NCBI RefSeq assembly: GCF_036850765.1
Contig: NC_089494.1
Location: forward strand, 60,692,309 to 60,756,308
DNA from: Saccopteryx bilineata
Taxonomy: Eukaryota; Chordata; Mammalia; Chiroptera; Emballonuridae
Direction: 5' to 3'
Length of the DNA: 64,000 nt
The notes under the pieces were generated by a model. The model had not been told where the DNA came from and made no database searches. It saw only the letters and a program-made list of their open reading frames with translations. This document shows positions 44,113 through 55,139 of the stretch, one piece after another. Both the position numbers and the translations under genes were made by a program. Every line of letters starts with the position of its first letter. The stretch's first letter is position 1.

Positions 44113-45470
44113 GTTTCCCACCACATCCCACTTGCCCTCCTCCCCACAACACGCTACCCCCAGTTTTGCTTTTCTGCTCTCATCCCATTCGATCATCCCC
44201 TTTCCCTCTGGACCCTTTGTTCTCTCCTCTGTCTCAATGCTGTTCCTCAGTTCACATTGTTCATTGGATTCATCAAATGAGTGAAGTCATATGATATTTT
44301 TCTTTCTCTGCCTGGCTTATTTCACTTAACATAATCGTTTCCAGGTCCATCCATGTTGTCACAGAAGGTAAGATTTCCTTCTTTTTCATGGCCCCATAGT
44401 ATTTCATTGTATATATGTACCACCACTTTTTAATCCACTCGTCCACTGACGGACACTTGGGCTCTTTCCAGATCTTGGCTATTGTAAACATTGCTGCCAT
44501 AAACATGGGGGTGCATTTCTCCTTTTGAATCATTGATGTAGTGTTCTTGGGATATATTCCTAAAAGTAGGATGGCTGGGTCAAAAGGCAGTTCGATTTTT
44601 AATTTTTTTTTTTATACATTTTTTTTAATTTAATTTTATTTATTCATTTTTTAGAGAGGAGAGAGAAGGGAGAGAGAGAGGAGAGAGAGACAGAGAAGGG
44701 GGAGGAGCTGGAAGCATCAACTCCCATATGTGCCTTGACCAGGCAAGCCCAGGGTTTCGAACCGGCGACCTCAGCATTTCCAGGTCGATGCTTTATCCAC
44801 TGCGCCACCACAGGTCAGGCCGATTTTTAATTTTTTGAGGAATCTCCATACTGTTTTCCACAGTGGCTGCACCAGTCTGCATTCCCACCAGCAGCGCAGG
44901 AGGGTTCCCTTTCCTTCACATCCTCATCAGCACTTGTTATGTATTGTTTTGTTAATGAGCTCCATTCTGACTGATGTGAGATGATATCTCATTGTGGTTT
45001 TAATTTGCATTTCTCTAATGATTAGTGATGTTGAACATTTTTTCATATGCCTATTGGCCATCTGTATGTCCTCTTTGGAGAAGTGTCTATTCATTTCTTT
45101 TGCCCATTTTTTGATTGGATTGTTTATCTTCCTGGTGTTGAGTTTTACAAGTTCTTTCTAAATTTTGGTTATTAACCTCTTATCAGATGTATTGTTGAAT
45201 ATGTTCTCCCATTGTGTGGATTGCTGTTTTATTTTGTTCATATTGTCTTTAGCTATGCAAAAGCTTTTTAGTTTGATATAGTCCCATTTGTTTATCCTGT
45301 CCTTTATTTCACTTGCAAGTGGAGATACATCAACAAATATATTGCTGTGAGTGATGTCAGAGAGCTTATTGCCTATGGCATGGGGGAGAGGGAGGAGGTA
45401 TTCAGGGGACACTAGAATCCATGTACACCCAATGAATTAAAATAAAATAAAATAAATAAAATAAAAATAT
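44113..45470. mobile_element. L1 with 5' inversion (twin priming)
   Basis: Bases 44,113 to about 45,370 are antisense L1 (3' UTR to ORF2; forward strand 'gatcttggctattgtaaacattgctgcc', 'catttctctaatgattagtgatg'). About 45,375-45,470 are sense L1 3' UTR ending 'ggacactagaatccatgtacacccaatg' plus an (AAAT/AAAAT)n tail. The flanks AAAGGATGCTTG (44,101-44,112) and AAAGGGTGCTTG (45,471-45,482) match at 11 of 12, a duplication spanning the whole rearranged unit. A SINE sits inside. Confidence 0.85.
44608..44820 (-). mobile_element. Short CCTGACC-type bat SINE, well preserved
   Basis: Reverse-strand head GGCCTGACCTGTGGTGGCGC with A-box-like GTGGATAAAGC and B box GGTTCGAAACC, 'cacatatgggagttgatgcttcc', (TC)n, A-rich tail. 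The duplication CGATTTTTAATTTTTT lies at 44,592-44,607 and 44,821-44,836, inside the inverted L1. Confidence 0.95.
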
Positions 45471-45482
45471 AAAGGGTGCTTG

Positions 45483-45919
45483 CTTTAAAGTTTGGAATTA
45501 TTCAACTTATGGTTCCAAATAAATGAACTGCTATCATACTCAATTCAAGGACTACTTCCCTGCATATTATGGGAAAAAATGTGTGTTTAATTTTTTAGAT
45601 TTCAGCCAAATTGCCATTGGTGATAATTTCATATCTTGTTTAATATCTAAATTTCTAAGGAAACCCACAATAGAAAAAATTTTTTTCCTACTTTGTTGCA
45701 ATCACATTTTCTTTCCTGACGATGCTCTATAAATGACTTGTTCTTTATATCTTATACATTTATGGTTTTCACTGTCATTATGTAACCAAAATGGCCCATT
45801 TTTATGAATAATGTTATCCACTTTACATACTACTTGCTGTTTACCTCATCTTATTTTTTTTTTAATTAGAATATTTCAGATTGGCTTTAAAATAAAAATC
45901 TGTTTTTCCTTAAGAATTT
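45483..45919. other. Unique non-coding DNA
   Basis: Nothing is recognised between the inverted L1 and L1 copy B. Confidence 0.4.
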
Positions 45920-46089
45920 TGCACTTTCATTTTTTTTTAATAAATTTTTATTAATGGTAATGGGATGACATTAATAAATCAGGGTACATATATTCAAAGA
46001 AAACATGTCTAGGTTATTTTGTCATCAAATTATGTTGCAAACCCCTCGCCCAAAGTCAGATTGTCCTCTGGCACCCTCCATCTAGTTCT

Positions 46090-46157
46090 CTGTGCCCCTC
46101 CCCCTCCCCCTAACTCTCTCCCTACCTCCCTCCCATGTCCTCCCTCCCCCCCCACCC
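46090..46157 (-). other. G-rich tract of L1 3' UTR (copy B)
   Basis: C-rich on the forward strand with repeated CCCCTCCCC blocks and an 8-C run; the L1 RNA is G-rich. It is in the same place as the tract of copy A. Confidence 0.78.
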
Positions 46158-46200
46158 TTGGTAACCACCACACTCTTGTCCATGTCTCTTAGTCTCATTT

Positions 46201-49200
46201 TTATGTTCCACCAATGTATGGAATCATGTAGTTCTTGTTTTTTTCTGATTTACTTATTTCACTCCTTATAATGTTATCAAGATCCCACCATTTTGCTGTA
46301 AATGATCTGATGTCATCATTTCTTATGGCTGAGTAGTATTCCATAGTGTATATGTGCCACATCTTCTTTATCCAGTCTTCTATTGAAGGGCTTTTTGGTT
46401 GTTTCCATGTCTTGGCCACTGTGAACAGTGCTGCAATGAACATGGGGCTACATGTGTCTTCACGTATCAATGTTTCTGAGGTTTTGGGGTATATACCCAG
46501 TAGAGGGATTGCTGGGTCATAAGGTAGTTCTATTTGCAGTTTTTTGAGGAACCACCATACTTTCCTCCATAATGGTTGTACTACTTTACAGTCCCACCAA
46601 CAGTGAATGAGGGTTCCTTTTTCTCCACAGCCTCTCCAACATTTGCTATTACCCGTCTTGTTGATAATAGCTAATCTAACAGGAGTGAGGTGGTATCTCA
46701 TTGTAGTTTTGATTTGCATTTCTCTAATAACTAATGAAGCTGAGCATCTTTTCATATATCTGTTGGCCATTTGTATCTCTTCCTGGGAGAAGTGTCTGTT
46801 CATGTCCTCTTCCCATTTTTTTATTGGATTGCTTGTTTGTTTGTTGTTGAGTTTTATGAGTTCTTTGTAAATTTTGGATATTAGGCCCTTATCTGAGCTG
46901 TCGTTTGAAAATATCAGTTCCCATATAGTTGGCTGTCTGTTTATTTTGATATCAGTTTCTCTTGCTGAGCAAAAACTTTTAATTCTGATGTAGTCCCATT
47001 CATTTATCTTTGCCTTCACTTCTCTTGCCATTGGAGTCAAGTTCATAAAATGTTCTTTAAAACCCAGGTCCATGATTTTAGTACCTATGTCTTCTTCTAT
47101 GTACTTTATTGTTTCAGGTCTTATATTTAGGTCTTTGATCCATTTTGAATTAATTTTAGTACACGGGGACAGGCTATAGTCGAGTTTCATTCTTTTGCAT
47201 GTGGCTTTCCAGTTTTCCCAACACCATTTGTTGAAGAGGCTTTCTTTTCTCCATTGTGTGTTGTTGGCCCCTTTATCAAAGATTATTTGACCATATATAT
47301 GTGGTTTTATTTCTGGGCTTTCTATTCTGTTCCATTGGTCTGAGTGTCTATTTTTTTGCCAATACCATGCTGTTTTGATTATCGTGGCCCTATAATATAG
47401 TTTAAAGTCAGGTATTGTAATGCCCCCAGCTTCATTCTTTTTCCTTAGGATTGTTTTGGCTATTCGGGGTTTTTTATAGTTCCATATAAATCTGATGATT
47501 TTTTGTTCCATTTCTTTAAAAAATCTCATAGGGATTTTGATGGGAATTGCATTAAATTTGTATATTGCTTTGGGTAATATGGCCATTTTGATTATATTTA
47601 TTCTTCCTATCCAAGAACAAGGAATATTTTTCCATCTCATTGTATCTTTTTCGATTTCCCTTAACAATGCTTTGTAATTTTCATTATATAGGTCTTTTAC
47701 GTTCTTTGTTATGTTTATTCCTAGGTATTTTATTTTTTTTGTTGCAATCATGAAGGGGATTATTTTTTTGAGTTCGTTTTCTAATATTTCATTGTTGGCA
47801 TATAGAAAGGCTATGGACTTTTGTATGTTAATTTTGTATCCTGCGACCTTACTGTATTGGTTTATTGTTTCTAATAATCTTTTTGTGGAGTCCTTCGGGT
47901 TTTCGATGTATAGGATCATATCATCAGCAAAAAGTGATAGCTTTACTTCTTCTTTTCCGATATGGATGCCTTTTATTTCTTTGTCTTGTCTGATTGCTCT
48001 GGCCAGAACTTCTAGCACCACGTTGAATAAGAGTGGAGAGAGTGGACAACCCTGTCTTGTTCCTGATTTAAGGTAGAAAGTCCTCAGTTTTATGCCGTTT
48101 AATAGGATGTTAGCTGATGGTTTATCATATATGGCCTTTATCATGTTGAGATATTTTCCTTCTATACCCATTTTGTTGAGAGTCTTAAACATAAAATTGT
48201 GTTGTATTTTATCAAAAGCCTTTTCTGCATCTATTGATGAGATCATGTGGTTTTTGTTCTTTGTTTTGTTGATATGGTGTATTACGTTAACCGTTTTGCG
48301 TATGTTGAACCATCCTTGAGATTCTGGGATGAATCCCACTTGATCATGATGTATTATTTTTTTAATATGTTGTTGTATTCGGTTTGCCAGTATTTTGTTT
48401 AGTATTTTAGCATCTGTATTCATTAGAGATATTGGTCTGTAGTTTTCTTTCTTTGTGCCATCCTTGCCAGGTTTTGGTATGAGGGTTATGTTGGCCTCAT
48501 AAAATGTGTTTGGAAGTATTGCTTCTTCTTCAATTTTTTGGAAGACTTTGAGTAGAATAGGAACCAAGTCTTCTTTGAATGTTTGATAGAATTCACTAGT
48601 ATAACTGTCTGGGCCTGGACTTTTATTTTTGGGGAGGTTTTTAATAGTTTTTTCTATTTCCTCCCTGCTGATTGGTCTGTTTAGGCTTTCTGCTTCTTCA
48701 TGACTCAGTCTAGGAAGGTTGTATTGTTCTAGGAATTTATCCATTTCTTCTAGATTGTTGTATTTGGTGGCATATAATTTTTCATAGTATTCTACAATAA
48801 TTCTTTGTATATCTATGATGTCTGTGGTGATCTCTCCTCTTTCATTTTGGATTTTATTTATTTGAGTCCTGTGTCTTTTTTCCTTGGTGAGTCTTGCCAA
48901 GGGTTTGTCAATTTTGTTGATCTTTTCAAAGAACCAGCTCCTTGTTTTATTGATTTTTTCTATAGTTTTTCTGTTCTCTATTTCATTTATTTCTGCTCTG
49001 ATTTTTATTATCTCCTTTCTTCGGCTGGTTTTGGGTTGTCTTTGTTCTTCTTTTTCTAGTTCCTTAAGGTGTGAAGTTAAATGGTTTACTTCGGCTCTCT
49101 CTTGTTTGTTCATATAGGCCTGAAGTGATATGAACTTTCCTCTTATTACTGCTTTTGCTGCATCCCAGAGATTCTGATATGTCGTATTTTCATTTTCATT

Positions 49201-50026
49201 TGTCTGTATATATCTTTTGATTTCTGCACTTATTTCTTCTTTGACCCATTCATTTTTTAGAAGTATGTTGTTTAGTTTCCACATTTTTGTGGGTTTTTCC
49301 CCCTCTTTTTTGCAGTTGAATTCTAGTTTCAAGGCTTTATGATCAGAAAATATGCTTGGTACAATTTCAATTTTTCTATTTGCTGATATTGTCTTTGTGG
49401 CCCAACATATGGTCAATTCTTGAGAATGTTCCATGTACACTAGAGAAAAATGTATACTCTGTCGCTTTGGGATGAAGTGTCCTGTAGATGTCTATGATAT
49501 CCAGGTGTTCTAGTATTTCGTTTAAGGCCACTATATCTTTATTGATTCTCTGTTTGGATGACCGATCTAGAGCCGTCAGCGGTGTATTGAGGTCTCCAAG
49601 TATGATTGTATTTTTGTTAGTTTTTGTTTTAAGGTCAATAAGTAGCTGTCTTATATATTTTGGTGCTCCTTGGTTTGGTGCATATATATTAAGGATTGTT
49701 ATGTCTTCTTGATTCAACTTCCCCTTAATCATTATGAAATGACCATTTTTGTCTCTGAGTACTTTTTCTGTCTTGTAGTCAGCATTATTAGATATGAGTA
49801 TTGCTACGCCTGCTTTTTTTTGGGTGTTGTTTGCTTGGAGTATTGTTTTCCAGCCTTTCACTTTGAATTTGTTTTTATGCTTGTTGCTTAGATGTGTTTC
49901 TTGTAGGCAGCATATAGTTGGATTTTCTTTTTTAATCCATTCTGCTACTCTGTGTCTTTTTATTGGTAAGTTTAATCCATTTACATTTAGTGTAATTATT
50001 GACACTTGTGGGTTCCCTACTGCCAT
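46201..50026 (-). pseudogene. ORF2: L1 ORF2 (endonuclease-reverse transcriptase), copy B, one frameshift
   Basis: The endonuclease part opens at 50,026 ([19 protein letters not shown]) with QETHL, GDLNT and RIDHMLGHK, and stops at 49,376. The remainder is open from about 49,380 to 46,201: [10 protein letters not shown], the reverse transcriptase with [26 protein letters not shown] and catalytic FADDMILY, then the cysteine-rich end [18 protein letters not shown]. The frame change is caused by 2 nt missing near 49,378 compared with copy A ('ctatttgc' against 'ctgaatttgc'). Corrected length is about 1275 residues. The lesion falls just before the catalytic SDH of the endonuclease, so nicking activity is lost, while the RT and C-terminal parts are undamaged in the second frame, which could be translated only with an internal start. 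The N in place of G at SPGPD(S) is a small variation. Confidence 0.95.
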
Positions 50027-50259
50027 TTTATAAATTGCTTTCTGTTAGTTTTGTATCTAGTTTGATTCTTCTCTTTTGTTTTTCTATCATTTGTTTTTGT
50101 TTGTTTGTGTTCCATACTTCTTTCCTCTGTTGCTACCTTTTTTAAGTCAAGTGTTTTTGTGGTGGTTTTTTTAAGGGTGGTTACCATTAAGTAATGAAAA
50201 GGGTACCTACCATATTCATTGTAGTACCCTATCTTATAAGTATTTCTGCACTTCATCAT
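50017..50259 (-). CDS. Open frame in the L1 ORF1-ORF2 spacer, copy B (80 codons)
   Basis: This is the equivalent of the frame at 36,101-36,340. It begins 92 nt after the ORF1 stop and its last codons (KWQ, stop) overlap the ORF2 start by the same 10 nt. The peptide is basic, and its C-terminal third (DRKTKEK, KTNRKQ, IKWQ) is best conserved between copies. No indel breaks it in either copy, although the DNA differs at about one site in six. No known family; translation is unproven. Confidence 0.35.
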   Translation of the reverse strand: MMKCRNTYKIGYYNEYGRYPFHYLMVTTLKKTTTKTLDLKKVATEERSMEHKQTKTNDRKTKEKNQTRYKTNRKQFIKWQ

Positions 50260-50351
50260 CCTTTGCTACTGTTAATCTCCATCCTCTCCCCCCTTTTTTT
50301 CCTTTGTTGTCACAGTTTAAGTTTGGTTTTATTGTGTTCTTGGTGGAGCTG

Positions 50352-51342
50352 TTACTTGTGGTGTTGTTTTCTTTTGTTCTTTGAATCTGGTTGGAAAACC
50401 CCCCTTAGTATTTCCTGGAGTGGGGGCTTTCTGTTGATAAATTCTCTCATCTTTTCTGTATTTGTGAATGTTTTTATATCTCCTTCATACTTGAAGGATA
50501 GCTTTGATGGGTATAGTATTCTTGGCTGAAAGTTCCTCTGTTTCAGGGCTTTAAATATTGGGGTCCACTCTCTTCTAGCTTGTAGAGTTTCTGCTGAGAA
50601 ATCTGATGATAATCTAATAGGCCTTCCTTTATATGTTGTACTCTTCTTTTCCCTGGCTGCCTTGAGAATTTTTTCTTTGTCATTGGTTTGTGTCATCTTT
50701 ATTATGATGTGCCTTGGAGTGGGTTTGTTGGGGTTAAGAAAACTTGGTGTTCTGTTTGCTTCTTGAATTTGAGGCTTTAGTTCCTTCCACAGGCTTGGGA
50801 AGTTCTCGTCTATTATTTGTTTGAGTATATTCTCCATTCCATTTTCTTTCTCTTCTCCCTCTGATATACCTATTATTCTTATGTTATTCTTTCTGATGGA
50901 GTCAGACAATTCCTGTAGGGCTTTCTCGTTTTTTATTATTTTTGAGTCTCTTTCTTCTTCTCTCTGTTGTGCCTCAAGTTGTTTGTCTTCTATTTCACTA
51001 ATCCTATCTTCAATCTGGGCTGTTCTGTTAGCTAAGCTTGTTACCTCGTTTTTCAGCTCGTGAATTGAGTTTTTCATTTCTGTTTGTTTTTATAGTTTAA
51101 ATTTCCTTGGTAATATATTCTTTGTGTTCATTGAGTTGTTTTCTGATCTCCCTATATTGCCTTTCTGTGTTTTCTTGTATATCTCTGAGTATTTTTAAGA
51201 TTTCTATTTTAAATTCTCCATCATTTAGCTCCAAGGCTTCCAATATGTTAGGTCTTTTCTCCATAGATTTTTCCACATCTATTTGTGTTACCTCTCTTTC
51301 TTTTGTATCCATAATATTCGATTTCCTCTTTCTTATCGGCAT
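50352..51342 (-). pseudogene. ORF1: L1 ORF1 (RNA-binding chaperone), copy B, stop and frameshift
   Basis: The first 81 codons (51,342-51,097, MPIRKRKSNIMDTKEREV) carry the start of the coiled coil and end at an in-frame TAA near 51,098, where copy A has a coding codon. A 5-nt deletion a few bases on also shifts the frame. The remaining 241 codons (51,077-50,352) hold the rest of the coiled coil, the RRM-like NIRIIGISEGEE and TPRHIIIKM, and the C-terminal RPIRLSSDFSAETLQARREW domain. Corrected length is about 330 residues, slightly shorter than copy A at the C-terminus. The product would lack the N-terminal part of the trimerisation coil. Confidence 0.92.
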
Positions 51343-51345
51343 CTG

Positions 51346-53714
51346 ATGGTGGTCTTATTGATAGCACTAATTAGAATTAATAAAGAGTAAAAAGTAAAAA
51401 AAAAAAAAAAAAAAGGTAAAACACCCCACAAAAAAAAAAACAGTAATAATTTATTATTTCCCCCTTTTTTTCTCTCTTCTCTTTCCCTCCTCTCCCCTCC
51501 CCAGGGAAATATCATGCCTATAATGGAGGGCCTGATTTGGGGTGAAGAGTTCAAGGGCCAAAAAAAAGGGAGTAGGGACCTACTAAATGCAAAAAAAAAA
51601 AAAAAAGGAAGAAAATCTTAGACAAGCATAAGATGATTTGCTTGTATGTGATGGTCAACTAAGAGATATAATGAGAGGGATAAGAGGGAACCAGAAAAAA
51701 GGACCAAAAAAGAATAATAAAGAAGAAAAAATAAAAATAATAAGTAAAAATCTGTTGTATTAAGTGGAGCGAAGACTAAATACAATGGAGACCTTGGGTT
51801 GGGAGGACCCAAAATGCCACAAAAATAAACAAACAAGAAAAAAAAATAAAAACAAAAGCAAAAAAGAGAAATAAAGCCAAAAAAAAGCCTTGAGTCCCAA
51901 ATTAACTAATTTGTTCGTGATTGAGGATTATATGGGAGGAAAGTAAAATGAGAAAAGAAAAAACGAATAGAAAGGAAAAAATAAGAACAAGAGAAAAACG
52001 AAGGAAGAAATAAAATAGGAAGAGAAAAAAACAAAATAAAGCAAGACAAAAAAAAAAAGAGGAGAGAGTGAGAGTTAAGTGTTTTGGAGTATATCCTTAA
52101 AGGAGGGTGAGGATGAAGAAGAAAAATAAAATGCAACACTCATGCGTAGTGTAGTTCAAGAAAGGGGAAGCATAAGATGGGCAGAGAATAGAAGGACCGA
52201 GGTGGAGGAAATAAAGGCAAAAAGATAGAAGAAACAAACAACAACAACAACAACAAAAAAATAGTGGATCAAGTTGTAAAGTCTGTGGGTTTTTCTTAAT
52301 TTTGAGAGGTTAACTTCTTCCTTTTTCTTTTCTCTCCCTCTTCCTGGTCGGTGACTCTGTACCCCAGGCTCTGCCCCTGTGTCACTCTTAGGTAGGGATT
52401 TGCAGTTGATGGGATTCTATGGCAATGTCATATAATTGGCTTTAGTCTTGCTGGAAGTAAAGGCTTGTTGGCATTTGCAGGGTCCAACGATGGGAGAGTT
52501 TGCTTTCCTGGATTCTCTCTCCTAGTCCCCCCTTTCTGAATTAGCAGCCTGGTGATCCAGCTATAAGGCTGCAACTGCTTCTGCCTGGGGAGTAAGAGGC
52601 TCAAAGAGCTGGGGAATCCCCACTCTATCCCCACTCAGTGCAAGGCTTTGGGAAAGGCTCTGACAGTCAGGGCCTCCAGTGTAATCAGGCGGGGGTGGGA
52701 GTCAATTGTTGTCAAGGTGACTGTTCAGCGCCTATCATTTAGTTGGACCTCTCAACCCAGGCTTTCCACACTTTGTAGCCTGTTTTTGCAGGGAAGAAGA
52801 GGCACTAGTCTCTGCTTGCGACTAGTGTAGATCTTATTATCTGCCAAGTCCCTCTTGTTAGCGTTTATCCCTGAATATGGAGGCTCTATCAATCAGAAGT
52901 TGCCCCCGCCCCTTTAGCGAGAGGCACTAAAAAATATCACGCCTCTTGTCTTGGGTTGCTGAACTGAGAGAGATCTTATCAATTAGAACCGAGGGTGCGC
53001 AGATTTCATGGGTTAAGCTAATTTCAGTGATTGGGTCGCAGCTGTGCTCCCGAAGGTATTTTAGGCTGCCTGCGCGCGCCCCTCCCCCAACGCTTGATTG
53101 TTAGCTTGAATGGCTGGGTGAGGTGCCCCGCCCACGGAGAGAATCTCCCAAGCCTCTCCCGCTCGCCCCGCCGCTGGCGGCTGGACCGCACCAGGCGCAG
53201 GATAATGGAGCCCCCTGGGTGTGCGGGCCAGCAGGGTGCCCTGAGCGCGTGGAATGCCCAAGGCACGCGCGCGAATGGGGCGCTCCGGGCACCGGTGGCC
53301 GGCGACCCCCACTCGCAGTGTGCGGGCCGCTCGGAACGTCAGCGGTGCTCAACCGAACCGGGTGCGCGCGCGCGGCTGCTCGCGGTGGCTGGCGGGGGCT
53401 CGCGGTGGCTCACGGAGGCGGCTCGCGGCGGCGGTTCGCGGCGGCCGCTCGCGGGGGCTCGCGGCTCCCAAGTATATGGGCTGACTCACCACAGGCGCAC
53501 TTCCTTGCGGTTTGAAAGAACGTCCCTGTGGTAGATTCCTCCACACCCTCGTCTCTCAGATTCAAGTGATAACAGTCCTTTCGCTATCAGTTTGTGTGGA
53601 ACTCCGGAATGCTCCGAGGATAAATTTTTCTGTTTCTAGTTGATAAATTTGTTGTGATTTAGGGGAGAGCTGTCAGACGCGCTGCTCACGGCGCCATTTC
53701 TGTGACGTCACTCC
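51346..53714 (-). promoter_or_regulatory. L1 copy B 5' UTR/internal promoter, CpG-rich
   Basis: In sense direction the element starts with a perfect CRE palindrome TGACGTCA (53,703-53,710) and a YY1-like site (forward GCGCCATTTC at 53,691-53,700). A CpG-dense kilobase (53,550-52,990) with a GC-rich short-repeat block follows. From about 52,690 down the sequence parallels copy A, including the polypyrimidine part before ORF1. Confidence 0.75.
53371..53468. repeat. Degenerate GGCTCGCGG tandem block in L1 copy B promoter
   Basis: The motif GGCTCGCGG or close variants occurs about seven times in 98 bp. It is the most GC- and CpG-rich part of the window. Confidence 0.85.
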
Positions 53715-53728
53715 TGCACTTTCATTTT

Positions 53729-54429
53729 AATGATTCAATTCATGTTCTACTTCAATCCATTTAGGCTGAAATTCTTGGAAGACTATAGAATCAAAAAATG
53801 ACATCCTTCAGAAATTTAGTTTGCTAGATTTATACAAAGATTGGTGTCTTGGTGGCACTTATTTGCTTGCTCCCTTCAATTAAAAACATAACTATTTTAT
53901 TTTCATTGGTAAATATGAGATACATACCTAAAACTTTCATAGCAATGAACACACCATGGGCTTTAGAAAATTATCCAAGTTAAAAACTGTGTCCATAAAA
54001 CAATTGGTATATTGTGATGTCATTGCCAATCAGCGGCTTTTCCTGTGTTGTGGATGCATGCTGATGTTTGGCAAGTTTCACCAGTTGACATTTGTCTTAT
54101 AAAGTTTTAGGAAAAACTAATACAATAAGAATGGTCATTTGAGCACTGTATACTTGGATCACATTTATCCTGTCTAATTTTAATTCATTGGAATAGAAAT
54201 CAAGTCTTCAGAATCTTTATTTTTACATACAGGGGTTTTGGAAAAAGTAGATTTACTATTATAATACAAATAATTAATACAATAATAAATAATACAAGAA
54301 AAACTGTGTTTTGCATACTCACAACTGTAAAGCTACTTTTGCCCCTTCCATATAATCTAGTACAAGGGGAATCTATTTCAGCTATATTTTAATGTCTCTA
54401 AATAGATATAAACAACCTAGAGACAGTTA
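53729..54429. other. Unique non-coding DNA, nothing recognised
   Basis: No repeat or exon signal is seen. Confidence 0.4.
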
Positions 54430-54640
54430 GTGCAGGTGTTCTCATCACTGGCTGCATCGTAGAATCCCCTGGGGAGTGCATTTTGAAAATACTAATATCC
54501 CAGGCTCAACCAATAGAAATTAAATTAGAATCTCAGGATTGGGCCTCTGACTTTATACAGAGTTAAAAAAAATATATGCCTCCCCAGTTGGTTCCAACAC
54601 GTAGATCACAGGTTAGTGCACCCACCACTGTTTGGGTACA
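54430..54640. mobile_element. MER5A-like hAT-Charlie MITE
   Basis: 'cactggctgcatcgtagaatcccctggggagtgc', 'ctcaaccaatagaaattaaattagaatctcagg' and 'ttccaacacgtagatcacagg' follow the MER5A order. Confidence 0.7.
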
Positions 54641-54815
54641 GTGTTTCTAAAATCAAGGTCAGAGAGAGAGACCCTGTGCAAAGTTGCTCACGACACTTGT
54701 TAAGTGTACCTTCCCTAGCCCCACCCAGACCTACTGACACGATCATTCCAGAGAAGCCTGGGATCTGAATTCTTCATAAATTTCATGTACACAGTGAAGT
54801 TTGAAATTTATTATC

Positions 54816-55139
54816 AGGCCCTGGCCGGTTGGCTCAGTGGTAGAGAGCATTGGCCTGGCGTGCAGGAGTCCCGGGTTTGATTCCCGGCCAGGGCACACAG
54901 GAGAAGCGCCCATCTGCTTCTCCACCCCTCCCCCTCTCCTTCCTCTCTGTCTCTCTCTTCCCCTCCCGCAGTGGCCTCTGCCTCAGGTGCTAGAATGCCT
55001 CTGGTCGCAACAGAGCAACGCCCCAAATGGGCAGAGCATCGCCCCCTGGTAGGCGTGCCGGGTGGATCCCGGTCGGGTGCATGCGGGAGTCTGTCTGACT
55101 GCCTCCCCGTTTCCAACTTCAGAAAAATACAAAAAAAAA
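54816..55139 (+). mobile_element. Rhin-1-like bat SINE, well preserved
   Basis: It starts AGGCCCTGGCCGGTTGGCTC, with an A-box-like TGGCTCAGTGGTAGAG, B box GGTTTGATTCC, 'cacacaggagaagcgcccat', 'gccgggtggatcccggtcgg', 'catgcgggagtctgtctgac' and an A-rich tail. A perfect 12-bp duplication AAATTTATTATC flanks it (54,804-54,815 and 55,140-55,151). Compared with 6605 it lacks the 'aaggctccattggagcaaag' middle, a 35-40 bp internal deletion. Confidence 0.95.

Larger units (their letters stand above)
45934..53714 (-). mobile_element. Full-length L1 retrotransposon, copy B
   Basis: This 7.78-kb reverse-strand element starts (sense) at 53,714 with GGAGTGACGTCACAG and has a ~2.37-kb 5' UTR. ORF1 lies at 51,342-50,352, then a 325-nt spacer, ORF2 at 50,026-46,201, a 3' UTR with G-rich tract and a poly(A) tail. 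The 14-bp duplication TGCACTTTCATTTT (45,920-45,933 and 53,715-53,728) is perfect. ORF2 has a single 2-nt deletion, and ORF1 has a 5-nt deletion plus a stop. The distal 5' UTR differs completely from copy A and is CpG-rich. It belongs to the same overall lineage but another subfamily. Confidence 0.96.

Noticed and set aside
53031..53534. 167-codon GC-rich forward frame as a host gene with CpG island
   Set aside because: It lies entirely within the antisense strand of the L1 copy B promoter, bounded by that element's target duplication; the CpG island belongs to the L1.
45934..53714. Copies A and B as a segmental duplication of one insertion
   Set aside because: They have different target duplications, different flanks and different distal 5' UTRs, so they are independent insertions.
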